A stretch of 48,468 nt of DNA from an uncultured Peptococcaceae bacterium (GTDB lineage Bacteria > Bacillota > Peptococcia > Peptococcales > Peptococcaceae). Of the stretch, positions 41,538 through 48,468 are shown one piece after another. The notes below the pieces were generated by a model. The model was not told where the DNA came from. It ran no database searches and saw only the letters and a list, made by a program, of their open reading frames with translations. The position numbers and the translations under genes are program-made. How positions within the stretch are numbered: position 1 is the first letter of the stretch; every line of letters starts with the position of its first letter. The stretch covers positions 1 to 48,468 of the forward strand of contig CALAKO010000058.1 in NCBI GenBank assembly GCA_937922955.1. The letters are read 5' to 3'.

Positions 41538-42293
41538 ATGCTTGCAAAACGCATCATCCCATGCCTTGATGTGCGCGACGGCAAAGTCGTCAAAGGCATC
41601 AACTTTGTCGGCATCAAGGAAGTCGGCGACCCGGTGGAGCTGGCAAAGCAGTACAGCGACGCCAATGCCGATGAAATCGTCTTTCTCGACATCACCGCCA
41701 GCCACGAAGGGCGCAACACCATGCTGGATGTGGTGCGCCGCACGGCAGAGGTGGTTTTTGTGCCGCTGACCGTGGGCGGCGGCATCCGCACCATCGACGA
41801 CGTGCGCGACACGCTGCGTGCTGGCAGCGATAAGGTGGGCATCAATTCGGCCGCCGTGCGCAATCCCGATCTTATCAACGAAGCGGCGGAAATGTTCGGC
41901 CGTCAGTGCATTGTGGCAGCGGTCGACGCCAAGAAAGTGGAAGACGGCAGCTGGCATGTGGTCATCAACGGCGGGCGCATCGATACCGGCAAGGATTTGC
42001 TGGAGTGGGTGCAGGAGCTGGAAGAACGCGGTGCTGGCGAAATCCTTCTTACTTCCATGGACGCCGACGGCACCAAAGCCGGTTACGACATTGAAATGAC
42101 CAAGGCTGTATGTGATCTCGTCAACATTCCGGTTATCGCCAGCGGCGGCGCCGGCAGTGTCGATGATTTTGCCGACGTCTTTGAAGACACTGGCTGCGAC
42201 GCAGCGTTGGCAGCTTCGCTGTTCCATTACGGCGAGCTCACCATCGACGACGTCAAAACGACCATGCGCGCACGAAACATTCCAGCCAGATAA
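41538..42293 (+). CDS. hisF: Imidazole glycerol phosphate synthase, cyclase subunit
   Basis: HisF closes the imidazole ring from PRFAR and ammonia made by HisH. This 251-residue TIM barrel has KRIIPCLDVRDGKVVKG, ITASHEGRNTMLD, VGGGIRTIDDVR, LLTSMDADGTKAGYD and the IASGGAGSVDDF phosphate loop. AAAGGAGG lies 7 nt before the ATG at 41538; a GTG at 41532 is too close to the site. Strongly conserved. Confidence 0.96.
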   Translation: MLAKRIIPCLDVRDGKVVKGINFVGIKEVGDPVELAKQYSDANADEIVFLDITASHEGRNTMLDVVRRTAEVVFVPLTVGGGIRTIDDVRDTLRAGSDKVGINSAAVRNPDLINEAAEMFGRQCIVAAVDAKKVEDGSWHVVINGGRIDTGKDLLEWVQELEERGAGEILLTSMDADGTKAGYDIEMTKAVCDLVNIPVIASGGAGSVDDFADVFEDTGCDAALAASLFHYGELTIDDVKTTMRARNIPAR

Positions 42294-42303
42294 GGAGACC
42301 ATC

Positions 42304-42633
42304 ATGGACGTAGAAAAATATTTTAAGAAAGGCGAACTGATTCCTGCCATCGTTCAGGAGGCGGGCACCGGTGAGGTGCTGATGCTTGCCTATATGAATC
42401 GGGAAAGTCTGGAAAAAACCATTGAGACGGGGTATACTTGGTTTTGGAGCCGTTCTCGTCAGGAGCTTTGGAACAAAGGCGCAACCTCCGGCCATGTGCA
42501 AAAGGTGGTTAAAATGATGGGGGACTGTGACGATGACACCTTGCTCATCACGGTCGAACAAACGGGACCGGCTTGTCACACTGGCAGCCATAGCTGCTTT
42601 TTTAAACCGATCATTGATGGGAAGGAAGAATAA
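42304..42633 (+). CDS. hisI: Phosphoribosyl-AMP cyclohydrolase
   Basis: HisI opens the purine ring of phosphoribosyl-AMP; it is a Zn/Mg enzyme. The 109-residue protein has VLMLAYMNRESLEKTIETG, WNKGATSGH, DCDDDTLLI and the Cys/His end GPACHTGSHSCFF. The HisE half is a separate gene just downstream, not fused as in some bacteria. Start ATG at 42304 follows AAGGAGACC. Confidence 0.95.
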   Translation: MDVEKYFKKGELIPAIVQEAGTGEVLMLAYMNRESLEKTIETGYTWFWSRSRQELWNKGATSGHVQKVVKMMGDCDDDTLLITVEQTGPACHTGSHSCFFKPIIDGKEE

Positions 42634-42636
42634 ATA

Positions 42637-42960
42637 ATGGAAAGCATGGAACACATGTATCAGGTGGTCAGCGACCGCCGTGTCAATAAGCAGGAAAACT
42701 CTTACACCTGCTACCTGTTTGAACAGGGACTGGATAAAATCTGCAAGAAAATCGGCGAAGAAGCGTCGGAAGTCATCATCGCGGCAAAAAACGGCGTGCA
42801 GGACGACACCGTTGGCGAAGTGGCAGACTTGCTCTATCATCTCGTGGTTATGCTCGTTGATCAGGGCATTCCGCTGTCAGCCGTCGATGACTTATTGACC
42901 GAGCGTGCCGGCAAGATTGGCAATCTCAAAACCTTCCACAAAGTTGATCACGACAGCTGA
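42637..42960 (+). CDS. hisE: Phosphoribosyl-ATP pyrophosphatase
   Basis: HisE removes pyrophosphate from phosphoribosyl-ATP. This 107-residue MazG-like helical protein has SYTCYLFEQGLDKICKKIGE, the metal motif GEEASEVIIAAKN and VGEVADLLYHLVVML. It follows hisI after 3 nt, and a yybS-type gene begins 11 nt after its stop with no terminator. Confidence 0.95.
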   Translation: MESMEHMYQVVSDRRVNKQENSYTCYLFEQGLDKICKKIGEEASEVIIAAKNGVQDDTVGEVADLLYHLVVMLVDQGIPLSAVDDLLTERAGKIGNLKTFHKVDHDS

Positions 42961-42971
42961 GGAGGACGAGC

Positions 42972-43946
42972 ATGAGCAATCTGCAACCTCCGCGCTCATC
43001 GGTTGCGCTGGGCGGCCTTATGGCGGCTTTGGCTGTGGTGTTTGGCATGCTGAGCCAGTTGCTGCCGCTTTTCTTTGGCCTGCTGGCCCCGCTTCCGCTG
43101 GCGTTGGCAGCTATATGGCTGTCAACAGGCACCGCCATTGTCTCGGGGATGGCTGCTACCCTTGTTATTGGCATCCTGTTGGGGCCGCTGACGGGATTGA
43201 GCTTTTTGTGCCGCGCCGTCTTTCTGGGATTGATAAGCGGCATCCTGGTCAAAAAGCGTCAGCGCTTCGCGGTGATTTTCACAGGCTCGACACTGGCACT
43301 CGTGATCGGTACGGCGATTCTATTGCTTTTGCAAATGGGACTGATGGGCATTCCGCTGCCATCCTTCTCAGCATTAGAAAACGATATGTTTGCCAGCGCA
43401 GAAAGCATGAATCTTTATAGCATGATGGCAGACAGCGGCATGAATGCCACTCAGGCTGAAGCGTATTTCAAACAGGTTGTGCACGTCATGGTGCAGCTGG
43501 CACCAGCCATCTATGTGCTCTTGTTTGCGTTGGAAGCAGGGGCGGTGCTGTTGTTGCTGCATCTGCTCTGTCGACGTCTGCAGACGGAGGCACAGGTGCC
43601 GGTACCAGACTGGAAAGCCATTTTAATGCCGCCAGCGGTGTTGGTGCCATTTCTTCTCGCTTGGATGGTGCTTCTGGCGGACCGATATATTGACAATCAG
43701 GTCTTGTGGATTGTCGCTGCAAATGTTATGGTAATAGGAGCAGTTGGCATGGCGTTGGATGGCTTTTCTTACGTCATGGCCCGGCTGAAATTTTCAGAGA
43801 AACCGCTCATCACTCAGTTCCTGTACTTGGCACTGGTGCTTTTGATGGGCGTATACTTGATCGTTGTTTGTGCGGTCATCGGCGTATTTGACAGCATCGC
43901 CGACTACCGTCAGCTGCGATCGCAGAAAGGAGCAAAACCACAATGA
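42972..43946 (+). CDS. YybS-like (DUF2232) membrane protein
   Basis: This 324-residue protein has about eight hydrophobic segments. It matches the YybS/DUF2232 family found beside rplI in Firmicutes, with an N-terminal S-component-like part (MAALAVVFGMLSQLLP, ALAAIWLSTGTAIVSG) and a C-terminal FLYLALVLLMGVYLIVV. The role is unknown; a link to vitamin-type ECF S components is only by shape. GAGGAGG precedes the ATG. rplI overlaps its stop by 4 nt. The gdpP-type gene that often lies between them is not present here. Confidence 0.85.
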   Translation: MSNLQPPRSSVALGGLMAALAVVFGMLSQLLPLFFGLLAPLPLALAAIWLSTGTAIVSGMAATLVIGILLGPLTGLSFLCRAVFLGLISGILVKKRQRFAVIFTGSTLALVIGTAILLLLQMGLMGIPLPSFSALENDMFASAESMNLYSMMADSGMNATQAEAYFKQVVHVMVQLAPAIYVLLFALEAGAVLLLLHLLCRRLQTEAQVPVPDWKAILMPPAVLVPFLLAWMVLLADRYIDNQVLWIVAANVMVIGAVGMALDGFSYVMARLKFSEKPLITQFLYLALVLLMGVYLIVVCAVIGVFDSIADYRQLRSQKGAKPQ

Positions 43947-44389
43947 AAGTGATTTTAACGGAAGATGTGCCAAAGGTTGGAAAACGTGGCGACGTTGTTG
44001 ATGTTAAGAGCGGCTACGCCCACAACTTCCTTTTTAAAAATGAAGTGGCTGTAGAAGCCACAAAAGCGAACCTCAAACGCCTTGCTGAACAGCAAGCGCA
44101 GGAAGCTGAAGAACGCGCCTACGAAAAAGCGCAGGCTGAAGGCATTGCTTCAAAGCTGAACGATCAGAAAGTCGTCATCAAAGCAAAAGAAGGCGCCAAC
44201 GGCAAGCTCTTTGGCACCATCAGCAACAAGGAAGTTGCTGAAGAGATAAAGGCTCAGTACAATGTCGACATCGACAAACGCAAGATTGCCCTCGATGAAA
44301 AAATCAAGGAACTTGGCACCTACAACGCCACCATCAAGCTTCATCCAGAAGTGAAGCTCGTTGTTAAGGTGCAGGTTGTGGCTGAATAA
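43943..44389 (+). CDS. rplI: Ribosomal protein L9
   Basis: L9 binds 23S rRNA at the base of the L1 stalk. The 148-residue protein is full length: MKVILTEDVPKVGKRGDVVDVKSGYAHNFL at the N-terminus (here in two parts: the KVILTEDVPKVGKRG strand pair and DVKSGYAHNFLF), a long connecting helix and the C-terminal domain (KLFGTISNKEVAEEI, KIALDEKIKELG). It overlaps the yybS-type gene by 4 nt and ends the run that starts at hisZ. Confidence 0.97.
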   Translation: MKVILTEDVPKVGKRGDVVDVKSGYAHNFLFKNEVAVEATKANLKRLAEQQAQEAEERAYEKAQAEGIASKLNDQKVVIKAKEGANGKLFGTISNKEVAEEIKAQYNVDIDKRKIALDEKIKELGTYNATIKLHPEVKLVVKVQVVAE

Positions 44390-44417
44390 TTTTCTTTCGG
44401 CAGTATTTTGCACAAAT

Positions 44418-44456
44418 AAAAAGAAGTCCTCGCGATTGTTCGCAAGGACTTCTTTT
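44418..44456. terminator. Bidirectional terminator between rplI and tmk
   Basis: GAAGTCCTCGCGA (44423-44435) pairs with TCGCAAGGACTTC (44440-44452), one mismatch, with A and T flanks. Confidence 0.9.
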
Positions 44457-44459
44457 GTA

Positions 44460-45071
44460 TTATCGTTTGTTGAGCAGTGACTGCACGGCTTGCCAAGTAT
44501 TTTGAAAAACCTGGTCAGGGGCCTGGCTGGCATCAATGGTGACAACGTTGTCGGCATGGCGCACGTCGGCGAGCATACGGTACATGTCACGCACCTGATA
44601 GAGCTGGCGCTGCGTTTCGTAGCGTTCACGGCTGTCGCCACGGGCGCCGATGCGGGCCATGGCGGTTTGCGCGTCGAGGTCGAAATACAGGGTGAGGTCC
44701 GGGTGCAGACGCTTGTCGGCCTCCTGATTAAGCGCGAGAATCCACTCCAGTGTCAGTGACTGGCTGTTGTAGGCCAGTGAGGAAAGCACGTAGCGGTCGC
44801 AGAGGACGATATCGTCGGCGGCGATGTGACTCTGCATTTCTCGGATGTGCTCCAGGCGGTCGGCGGCGAAGAGCAGGGCAATGGTGGCTTCGTCAAACTG
44901 GCTGCTGTCCTTGAGGCTTTCACGGATGAGACGGCCAATTTTGTTGTCGGCGGGTTCGTGGGTCAGCCAGACGTTGTAACCAGCGCTGATCAGGCGCGCG
45001 TGCAACATTTCCAGCTGAGTGCCTTTGCCGCTGCCGTCGATGCCTTCAAGGACGATGAGCTTGCCGCTCAT
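44460..45071 (-). CDS. tmk: Thymidylate kinase
   Basis: Tmk phosphorylates dTMP to dTDP. The 203-residue protein has the P-loop VLEGIDGSGKGTQ, THEPAD (the usual DR-EP region is LTREP), LFAADRLEHI, the DRYVLSSLAYN motif and YFDLDAQTAMARI with a short LID region (GDSRERYE). It overlaps the trpS stop by 4 nt on the minus strand. Confidence 0.93.
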   Translation of the reverse strand: MSGKLIVLEGIDGSGKGTQLEMLHARLISAGYNVWLTHEPADNKIGRLIRESLKDSSQFDEATIALLFAADRLEHIREMQSHIAADDIVLCDRYVLSSLAYNSQSLTLEWILALNQEADKRLHPDLTLYFDLDAQTAMARIGARGDSRERYETQRQLYQVRDMYRMLADVRHADNVVTIDASQAPDQVFQNTWQAVQSLLNKR

Positions 45072-46078
45072 GCCTGTACGCCTCCGAGGTTAAGGTGCAT
45101 GGCTTCCTTGATCTTAGCAATGTTTTCGTTGCCGATGGCATTGGCGTGGTCGTTACCCTTGCGGATGATGTCGCGGACGTCGTCAAGATGCGCTTCGTAG
45201 TAAGCACGGCGTTCACGGAAAGGATCGAGCAGATCGTTGAGGCTCTGAGTCAGGCGCTTTTTGCAGGCCACGCAGCCGATGGTACCAGCCTTGCAGCGTT
45301 CACAAATGTCTTCGTGTTCAGCTGGCGTGAAGACGGCATGGTATTTATTGACCACGCAGATGTCTGGATGGCCAGGATCGGTGGCACGGATACGGCTTGG
45401 GTCGGTGACGGCTTTGCTGACTTTCTCTTTGACGGTTTCTGGTGTGTCAGAGAGATAGATGGCATTGCCGAGGCTTTTACCCATCTTTGCGTTGCCGTCG
45501 AGACCAGCCAGACGTGGGAATTCACTGAGTTTGATTTCTGGTTCCTTGATCAGTGGAGCGTCTGGGCAATAGAGATCGTTGAAGCGGCGCACCAACTTAC
45601 GGGCGAGTTCAATGTGTGGCTTCTGGTCTTCACCGACAGGAACCAGATCGGCGTTGCAGAAGGTGATGTCGGCAGCCTGGCTGACAGGATAACCGATGAA
45701 GCCATAGGTCATATCGTCGTAGCCGTACTGTGCGGCTTCGGTTTTGACGGTTGGATTGTGGCGCAGAGCGTTCATTGTGACGAACATGGAATAGAAGATG
45801 GTCAGCTCAGCAATGGATGGAATCTGACTCTGCAGGAAGAGGGTGGTTTTTTCCGGATCGAGGCCAACAGAGAGATTGTCGATGGCCACCTGCATGATGC
45901 TGTCGCTGATCAGTTCTGGACGTTCGAAGTGGGTGGTCAGTGCCTGAATGTCGGCAATTTCAATAAAGGTGTCGTATTCATGCTGCAATGCCACACGGTT
46001 GGAAAGACTGCCTACATAATGGCCGATGTGGAGACGGCCGGTAGGACGGTCGCCGGTAAGAATGCGTTTCATAGTCAT
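45068..46078 (-). CDS. trpS: Tryptophanyl-tRNA synthetase
   Basis: This class I synthetase of 336 residues has the HIGH motif in GRLHIGHYVGS and the KMSKS-type motif AKMGKSLGNAI. Four cysteines in CERCKAGTIGCVACKKR could bind Zn. AAGGAG lies 7 nt before the ATG at 46078; a longer start at 46102 is less likely. A consensus promoter gives a leader of about 50 nt, so no T-box fits. Confidence 0.95.
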   Translation of the reverse strand: MTMKRILTGDRPTGRLHIGHYVGSLSNRVALQHEYDTFIEIADIQALTTHFERPELISDSIMQVAIDNLSVGLDPEKTTLFLQSQIPSIAELTIFYSMFVTMNALRHNPTVKTEAAQYGYDDMTYGFIGYPVSQAADITFCNADLVPVGEDQKPHIELARKLVRRFNDLYCPDAPLIKEPEIKLSEFPRLAGLDGNAKMGKSLGNAIYLSDTPETVKEKVSKAVTDPSRIRATDPGHPDICVVNKYHAVFTPAEHEDICERCKAGTIGCVACKKRLTQSLNDLLDPFRERRAYYEAHLDDVRDIIRKGNDHANAIGNENIAKIKEAMHLNLGGVQA

Positions 46079-46135
46079 AGGTCTACTCCTTTTATATCGC
46101 AAGGTTGCGTAAATTTACAATGGTAATCAATATAA

Positions 46136-46164
46136 AGTATAAAATCTATTCCGTGTAATGTCAA
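46136..46164 (-). promoter_or_regulatory. trpS-tmk promoter
   Basis: On the minus strand, TTGACA, exactly 17 bp, then TATACT. Confidence 0.88.
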
Positions 46165-46187
46165 ACAATAGCGCCTTTTCCTATAAA

Positions 46188-46199
46188 AAATCGCGATTT
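46188..46199. promoter_or_regulatory. 12-bp palindrome between divergent promoters
   Basis: AAATCGCGATTT is a perfect palindrome lying between the trpS and aminotransferase promoters. It may be an operator, but a 12-bp palindrome can arise by chance. Confidence 0.3.
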
Positions 46200-46215
46200 C
46201 GCGTAAGACGTGCTC

Positions 46216-46244
46216 TTGATTTACAAGGGAAGATATTTTATACT
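46216..46244 (+). promoter_or_regulatory. Aminotransferase promoter
   Basis: TTGATT (46216-46221), 17 bp, TATACT (46239-46244). Confidence 0.75.
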
Positions 46245-46280
46245 ATTTTCCAGAATAAAAATACATAGGAGGAATGGTTT

Positions 46281-47528
46281 ATGTCATTATTAGCAAAACA
46301 CGCCCAGGGTAAGGGCGGTCCAGACGTTATCTTCGCTTATTCCGCACAGGCTACGGCTCGTGCTAAGGAAGTTGGCAAGGAAAATATTACCAACGCTACT
46401 GTCGGCGCCTTTTTAAATGCGGACGGCAGTCTTAAAACCATGAAGACAGTACAGGAGGCTCTTGCTGCCATTCCTTTTGATGAAGGCGCCAACTATGCAC
46501 CAATCAATGGGCTGCCTGAATATATTGAAGCGATGACTGAAAGTGTTCTGCGCAATCATCGTCCAGTGAATACTTATACCGCCGGTATTGCTACGCCTGG
46601 TGGCACCGGTGCGCTGCACAATGGTTTCTTTAACTATCTGAATCCAGGTGAAGTAGCGATCACATCCAGTTATTTCTGGGGCAACTATCGCAGCTTGCTG
46701 ACCGAAGTTGGCCGTGATATTACAACTTTTAACACGTTCACTCCAGAAGGCAACTTTGACGTGGCTGCTTGTGAAGCGGTTTGCAAGGAAGTCGCAGAAA
46801 AGCAAACCAACGTTGTGTTGCTGTTGAACACCCCTGCTCATAACCCAACGGGTCTCTCTGTGAGCGACGATGAATGGAAAGAACTGATTGCCAGCCTGTC
46901 TGCGATCGCTGAAAACGGCAAGAACAACGTTATCCTCATGGTTGACACGGCGTACATTGATTATGCTGGCGAACACGGTCGTGATTTCTTTGAACTTTTC
47001 ACCGGCCTGCCAGAAAACTTCCTCGTCATCGTCTGCGCCAGCACCTCCAAGGGCTACACCCTTTATGGCTATCGCCTCGGTCTGATGTTCTGCATTGCTC
47101 AGAGTCAGGAAGTCTGCGACGAATTCGAACGTGCCAATGGTGCGTCTGCTCGCGCCACTTGGTCCAACGGCAGCCGTCCAGCCATGGAAGCGGTTGCACT
47201 GCTGAACACCGATCCTGAGCGTTGCGCAGCGTTCCGTAAGGAACAGGATGAATTCGCTGCCAGCCTGCAGCACCGTGCTGACATCTTTATGAGTGAAGCG
47301 GCTGAAGCTGGTCTGCCAACCTGCCCATACAAGAGTGGGTTCTTCATCTATGTGCCAACCCCAACTCATGAACAGGCCGTAGAAATTTTTGACAAGCTTG
47401 CTGCTCAGAATATTTTCGTGGTACCGCTCGGCAACGGTCTGCGTATTGCCATCTGTGCCATCGACGATGCGAAAATCGTTGGCATGGCGGCTAAATTTAA
47501 AGTTGCTTACGACGAAGTCGTGAAGTAA
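46281..47528 (+). CDS. PLP-dependent aminotransferase, class I/II (aromatic or aspartate type)
   Basis: This 415-residue fold-type I aminotransferase has TPGGTGALHNGFFNYL, LLLNTPAHNPTG, VDTAYIDYAGE and PLP lysine K257 in STSKGYTLYGYRLG, with Arg residues for the substrate carboxylate near the end. The N-terminus (KGGPDVIFAYSAQATARAK) is like the aminotransferases annotated as tyrosine/aspartate type in anaerobes. The substrate cannot be set from motifs. It is monocistronic, with AGGAGG before the ATG and a terminator after the stop. Confidence 0.88.
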   Translation: MSLLAKHAQGKGGPDVIFAYSAQATARAKEVGKENITNATVGAFLNADGSLKTMKTVQEALAAIPFDEGANYAPINGLPEYIEAMTESVLRNHRPVNTYTAGIATPGGTGALHNGFFNYLNPGEVAITSSYFWGNYRSLLTEVGRDITTFNTFTPEGNFDVAACEAVCKEVAEKQTNVVLLLNTPAHNPTGLSVSDDEWKELIASLSAIAENGKNNVILMVDTAYIDYAGEHGRDFFELFTGLPENFLVIVCASTSKGYTLYGYRLGLMFCIAQSQEVCDEFERANGASARATWSNGSRPAMEAVALLNTDPERCAAFRKEQDEFAASLQHRADIFMSEAAEAGLPTCPYKSGFFIYVPTPTHEQAVEIFDKLAAQNIFVVPLGNGLRIAICAIDDAKIVGMAAKFKVAYDEVVK

Positions 47529-47557
47529 ACAGTCTGCTTATTTTGAACATCATTGCT

Positions 47558-47594
47558 CGGCGCTCCGCGTTTATCGTTGGAGCGCCGTTTTTTT
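47558..47594 (+). terminator. Intrinsic terminator after the aminotransferase
   Basis: CGGCGCTCC and GGAGCGCCG form a perfect 9-bp stem with seven T after it. Confidence 0.93.
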
Positions 47595-47654
47595 GTATAT
47601 TGCGTTTAGCACTTTAACGTTTTATGATGGATGGAGAACGTGAAAGGAGGGCGC

Positions 47655-48468
47655 ATGTCAGTGATTAATAAAACAACTTATTTGCTGTTGGGCGTATTTT
47701 CGCTGGTCTTAGGAGCTGTGTCCGGCGTGGTATTATGGGCGGTGCTGCAGGTGATGCATGGCGGCATCACGTTGCTTTGGGAAGTCGTGCCTTCGTACTT
47801 GTCTGTGGATGATAGTGTGCTCTATTCGCTTTTGGTGTGCATGATCGGCGGTGTGTTGATCGGTGTGATTCAGAAACGTTATGGAGCGATTCCCGAAACC
47901 ATGCATCAGGTTATGGCAACCGTCAAGGCAGAAGGCGGTTACGCAGGACGACGGGTGTGGGTGCTGATTGTTGCTCTTTTGCTGCCAATTGTGTTTGGCG
48001 GGGTCATCGGTCCGGAAGCGGGAATGTCGGGCGTGATTGCGGCTCTGTGGACCATTGTTTGTCGCAACATCAATATTCGTGGTCTACAGATGGAAGCCAT
48101 GACGGAGACTGGGATTGTCGCGATGCTGGGAGCTATTTTTGGAGCACCACTTTTTGGGATAGCAGAAGCAGTAGAACCAAACGATGCCAGTGAACATTAC
48201 CGCGACAAACTGCTTTCAAAAAAGGCGAGGATTTATCTTTATGGCCTTGGGATTATCGGCATTTTTTCAGCTATGAAGTTTCTTTCGCCACTGGGTAGCG
48301 CCAGTGAAGGGGTGCCACGCTTTTCACGACATCATGCCATCGGTTGGAGTCAGTGGAAGTGGGCGCTAGCCTTGATCGTGTTTGGCATGCTGCTGGCGAT
48401 ATTGTATCGTTGTTTTGAAAAAATTAGTGAAAAACTAGCGGCGCAGCTTCAGGGGCATGCCATTTTGG
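47655..48468 (+). CDS. ClC-type chloride channel/antiporter, N-terminal part
   Basis: An open frame starts at ATG 47655 after GAAAGGAGG and runs off the window without a stop; 271 full codons are seen. The product has several membrane segments and the ClC-type motif GGVIGPEAG (compare GKEGP-type motifs), followed by a helix and TGIVAMLGAIFGAPLFGIAEA, the usual GAxFxAPL-like segment. Members move Cl- or exchange it for protons. The C-terminal part, with the Tyr gate and any CBS domains, is outside the window. Confidence 0.85.
   Translation, partial: MSVINKTTYLLLGVFSLVLGAVSGVVLWAVLQVMHGGITLLWEVVPSYLSVDDSVLYSLLVCMIGGVLIGVIQKRYGAIPETMHQVMATVKAEGGYAGRRVWVLIVALLLPIVFGGVIGPEAGMSGVIAALWTIVCRNINIRGLQMEAMTETGIVAMLGAIFGAPLFGIAEAVEPNDASEHYRDKLLSKKARIYLYGLGIIGIFSAMKFLSPLGSASEGVPRFSRHHAIGWSQWKWALALIVFGMLLAILYRCFEKISEKLAAQLQGHAIL

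Noticed and set aside
46079..46135. T-box leader before trpS
   Set aside because: The consensus promoter leaves only about 50 nt of leader, and no specifier loop or T-box sequence is visible.
46413..47369. A 318-codon open frame opposite the aminotransferase gene
   Set aside because: It has no motifs and no ribosome site, while the plus-strand gene is fully conserved with promoter and terminator.
47837..48193. A 118-codon plus-strand frame near the window end
   Set aside because: It overlaps the ClC frame in another phase. The ClC frame begins with a strong ribosome site at 47643, is hydrophobic and carries family motifs.

Overview
The window reads as a chromosomal segment of an anaerobic Bacillota (Firmicutes) bacterium. 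Evidence: strong AGGAGG-type ribosome sites, TTG and GTG starts, ATGA start/stop overlaps, rubredoxin, a YybS-rplI pair, a CsaB/TagO-type wall-polysaccharide set and many intrinsic terminators. The class (Clostridia or Negativicutes) cannot be fixed from the sequence. There is no sign of phage, insertion sequences, rRNA or CRISPR.

1-17.5 kb is mostly housekeeping. It holds an MgtC-like membrane protein, rubredoxin, trmB, a 72-residue orphan, a thioredoxin-like protein, bioY-bioD under a clear BirA operator, exonuclease III, and cysE-cysS facing a convergent Rrf2 regulator with iron-sulfur ligands. A DUF5693 membrane protein, csaB and a TagO/WecA-type transferase follow, with a membrane SH3 protein and a small basic membrane protein. 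An old-yellow-enzyme-type Fe-S flavoprotein, a GNAT acetyltransferase, tRNA-Ala(GGC), and a DD-carboxypeptidase homologue that has lost its catalytic motifs and is coupled to holA complete this part.

18.7-34.7 kb is the unusual part, a signalling and cell-envelope block in three transcription units. Unit A (18.8-21.8) is a solute-binding lipoprotein plus a membrane-anchored Cache-LuxR regulator, with no permease. Unit B (22.0-26.8) is a Cys-rich protein, a lipoprotein/7TM pseudo-histidine-kinase, an intact histidine kinase and a NarL/LuxR response regulator. Unit C (27.0-34.0) is a degenerate receiver protein, an SPFH protein with four zinc ribbons, lipoproteins, a small membrane protein, a zinc-ribbon protein and an AIM24/TIGR00266 protein, with a second paralogous degenerate receiver at its end. 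Units A and C start at promoters with the same 17-bp palindrome (CTACCCGC/GGGTAG) centred exactly 31 bp upstream of the -10 box, and neither has a -35 box. This suggests one LuxR-type activator drives both. This block is the best candidate for an undescribed system.

34.8-44.4 kb holds a pRiA4b ORF-3-like protein and a compact histidine operon, hisZ-G-D-C-B-H-A-F-I-E. It has a consensus promoter and no leader, and runs without a terminator into yybS-rplI. 44.4-48.5 kb holds the convergent trpS-tmk operon, a class I/II aminotransferase and the start of a ClC-type chloride channel cut by the window end.

All functional calls rest on motif recognition by eye. No database search was run.
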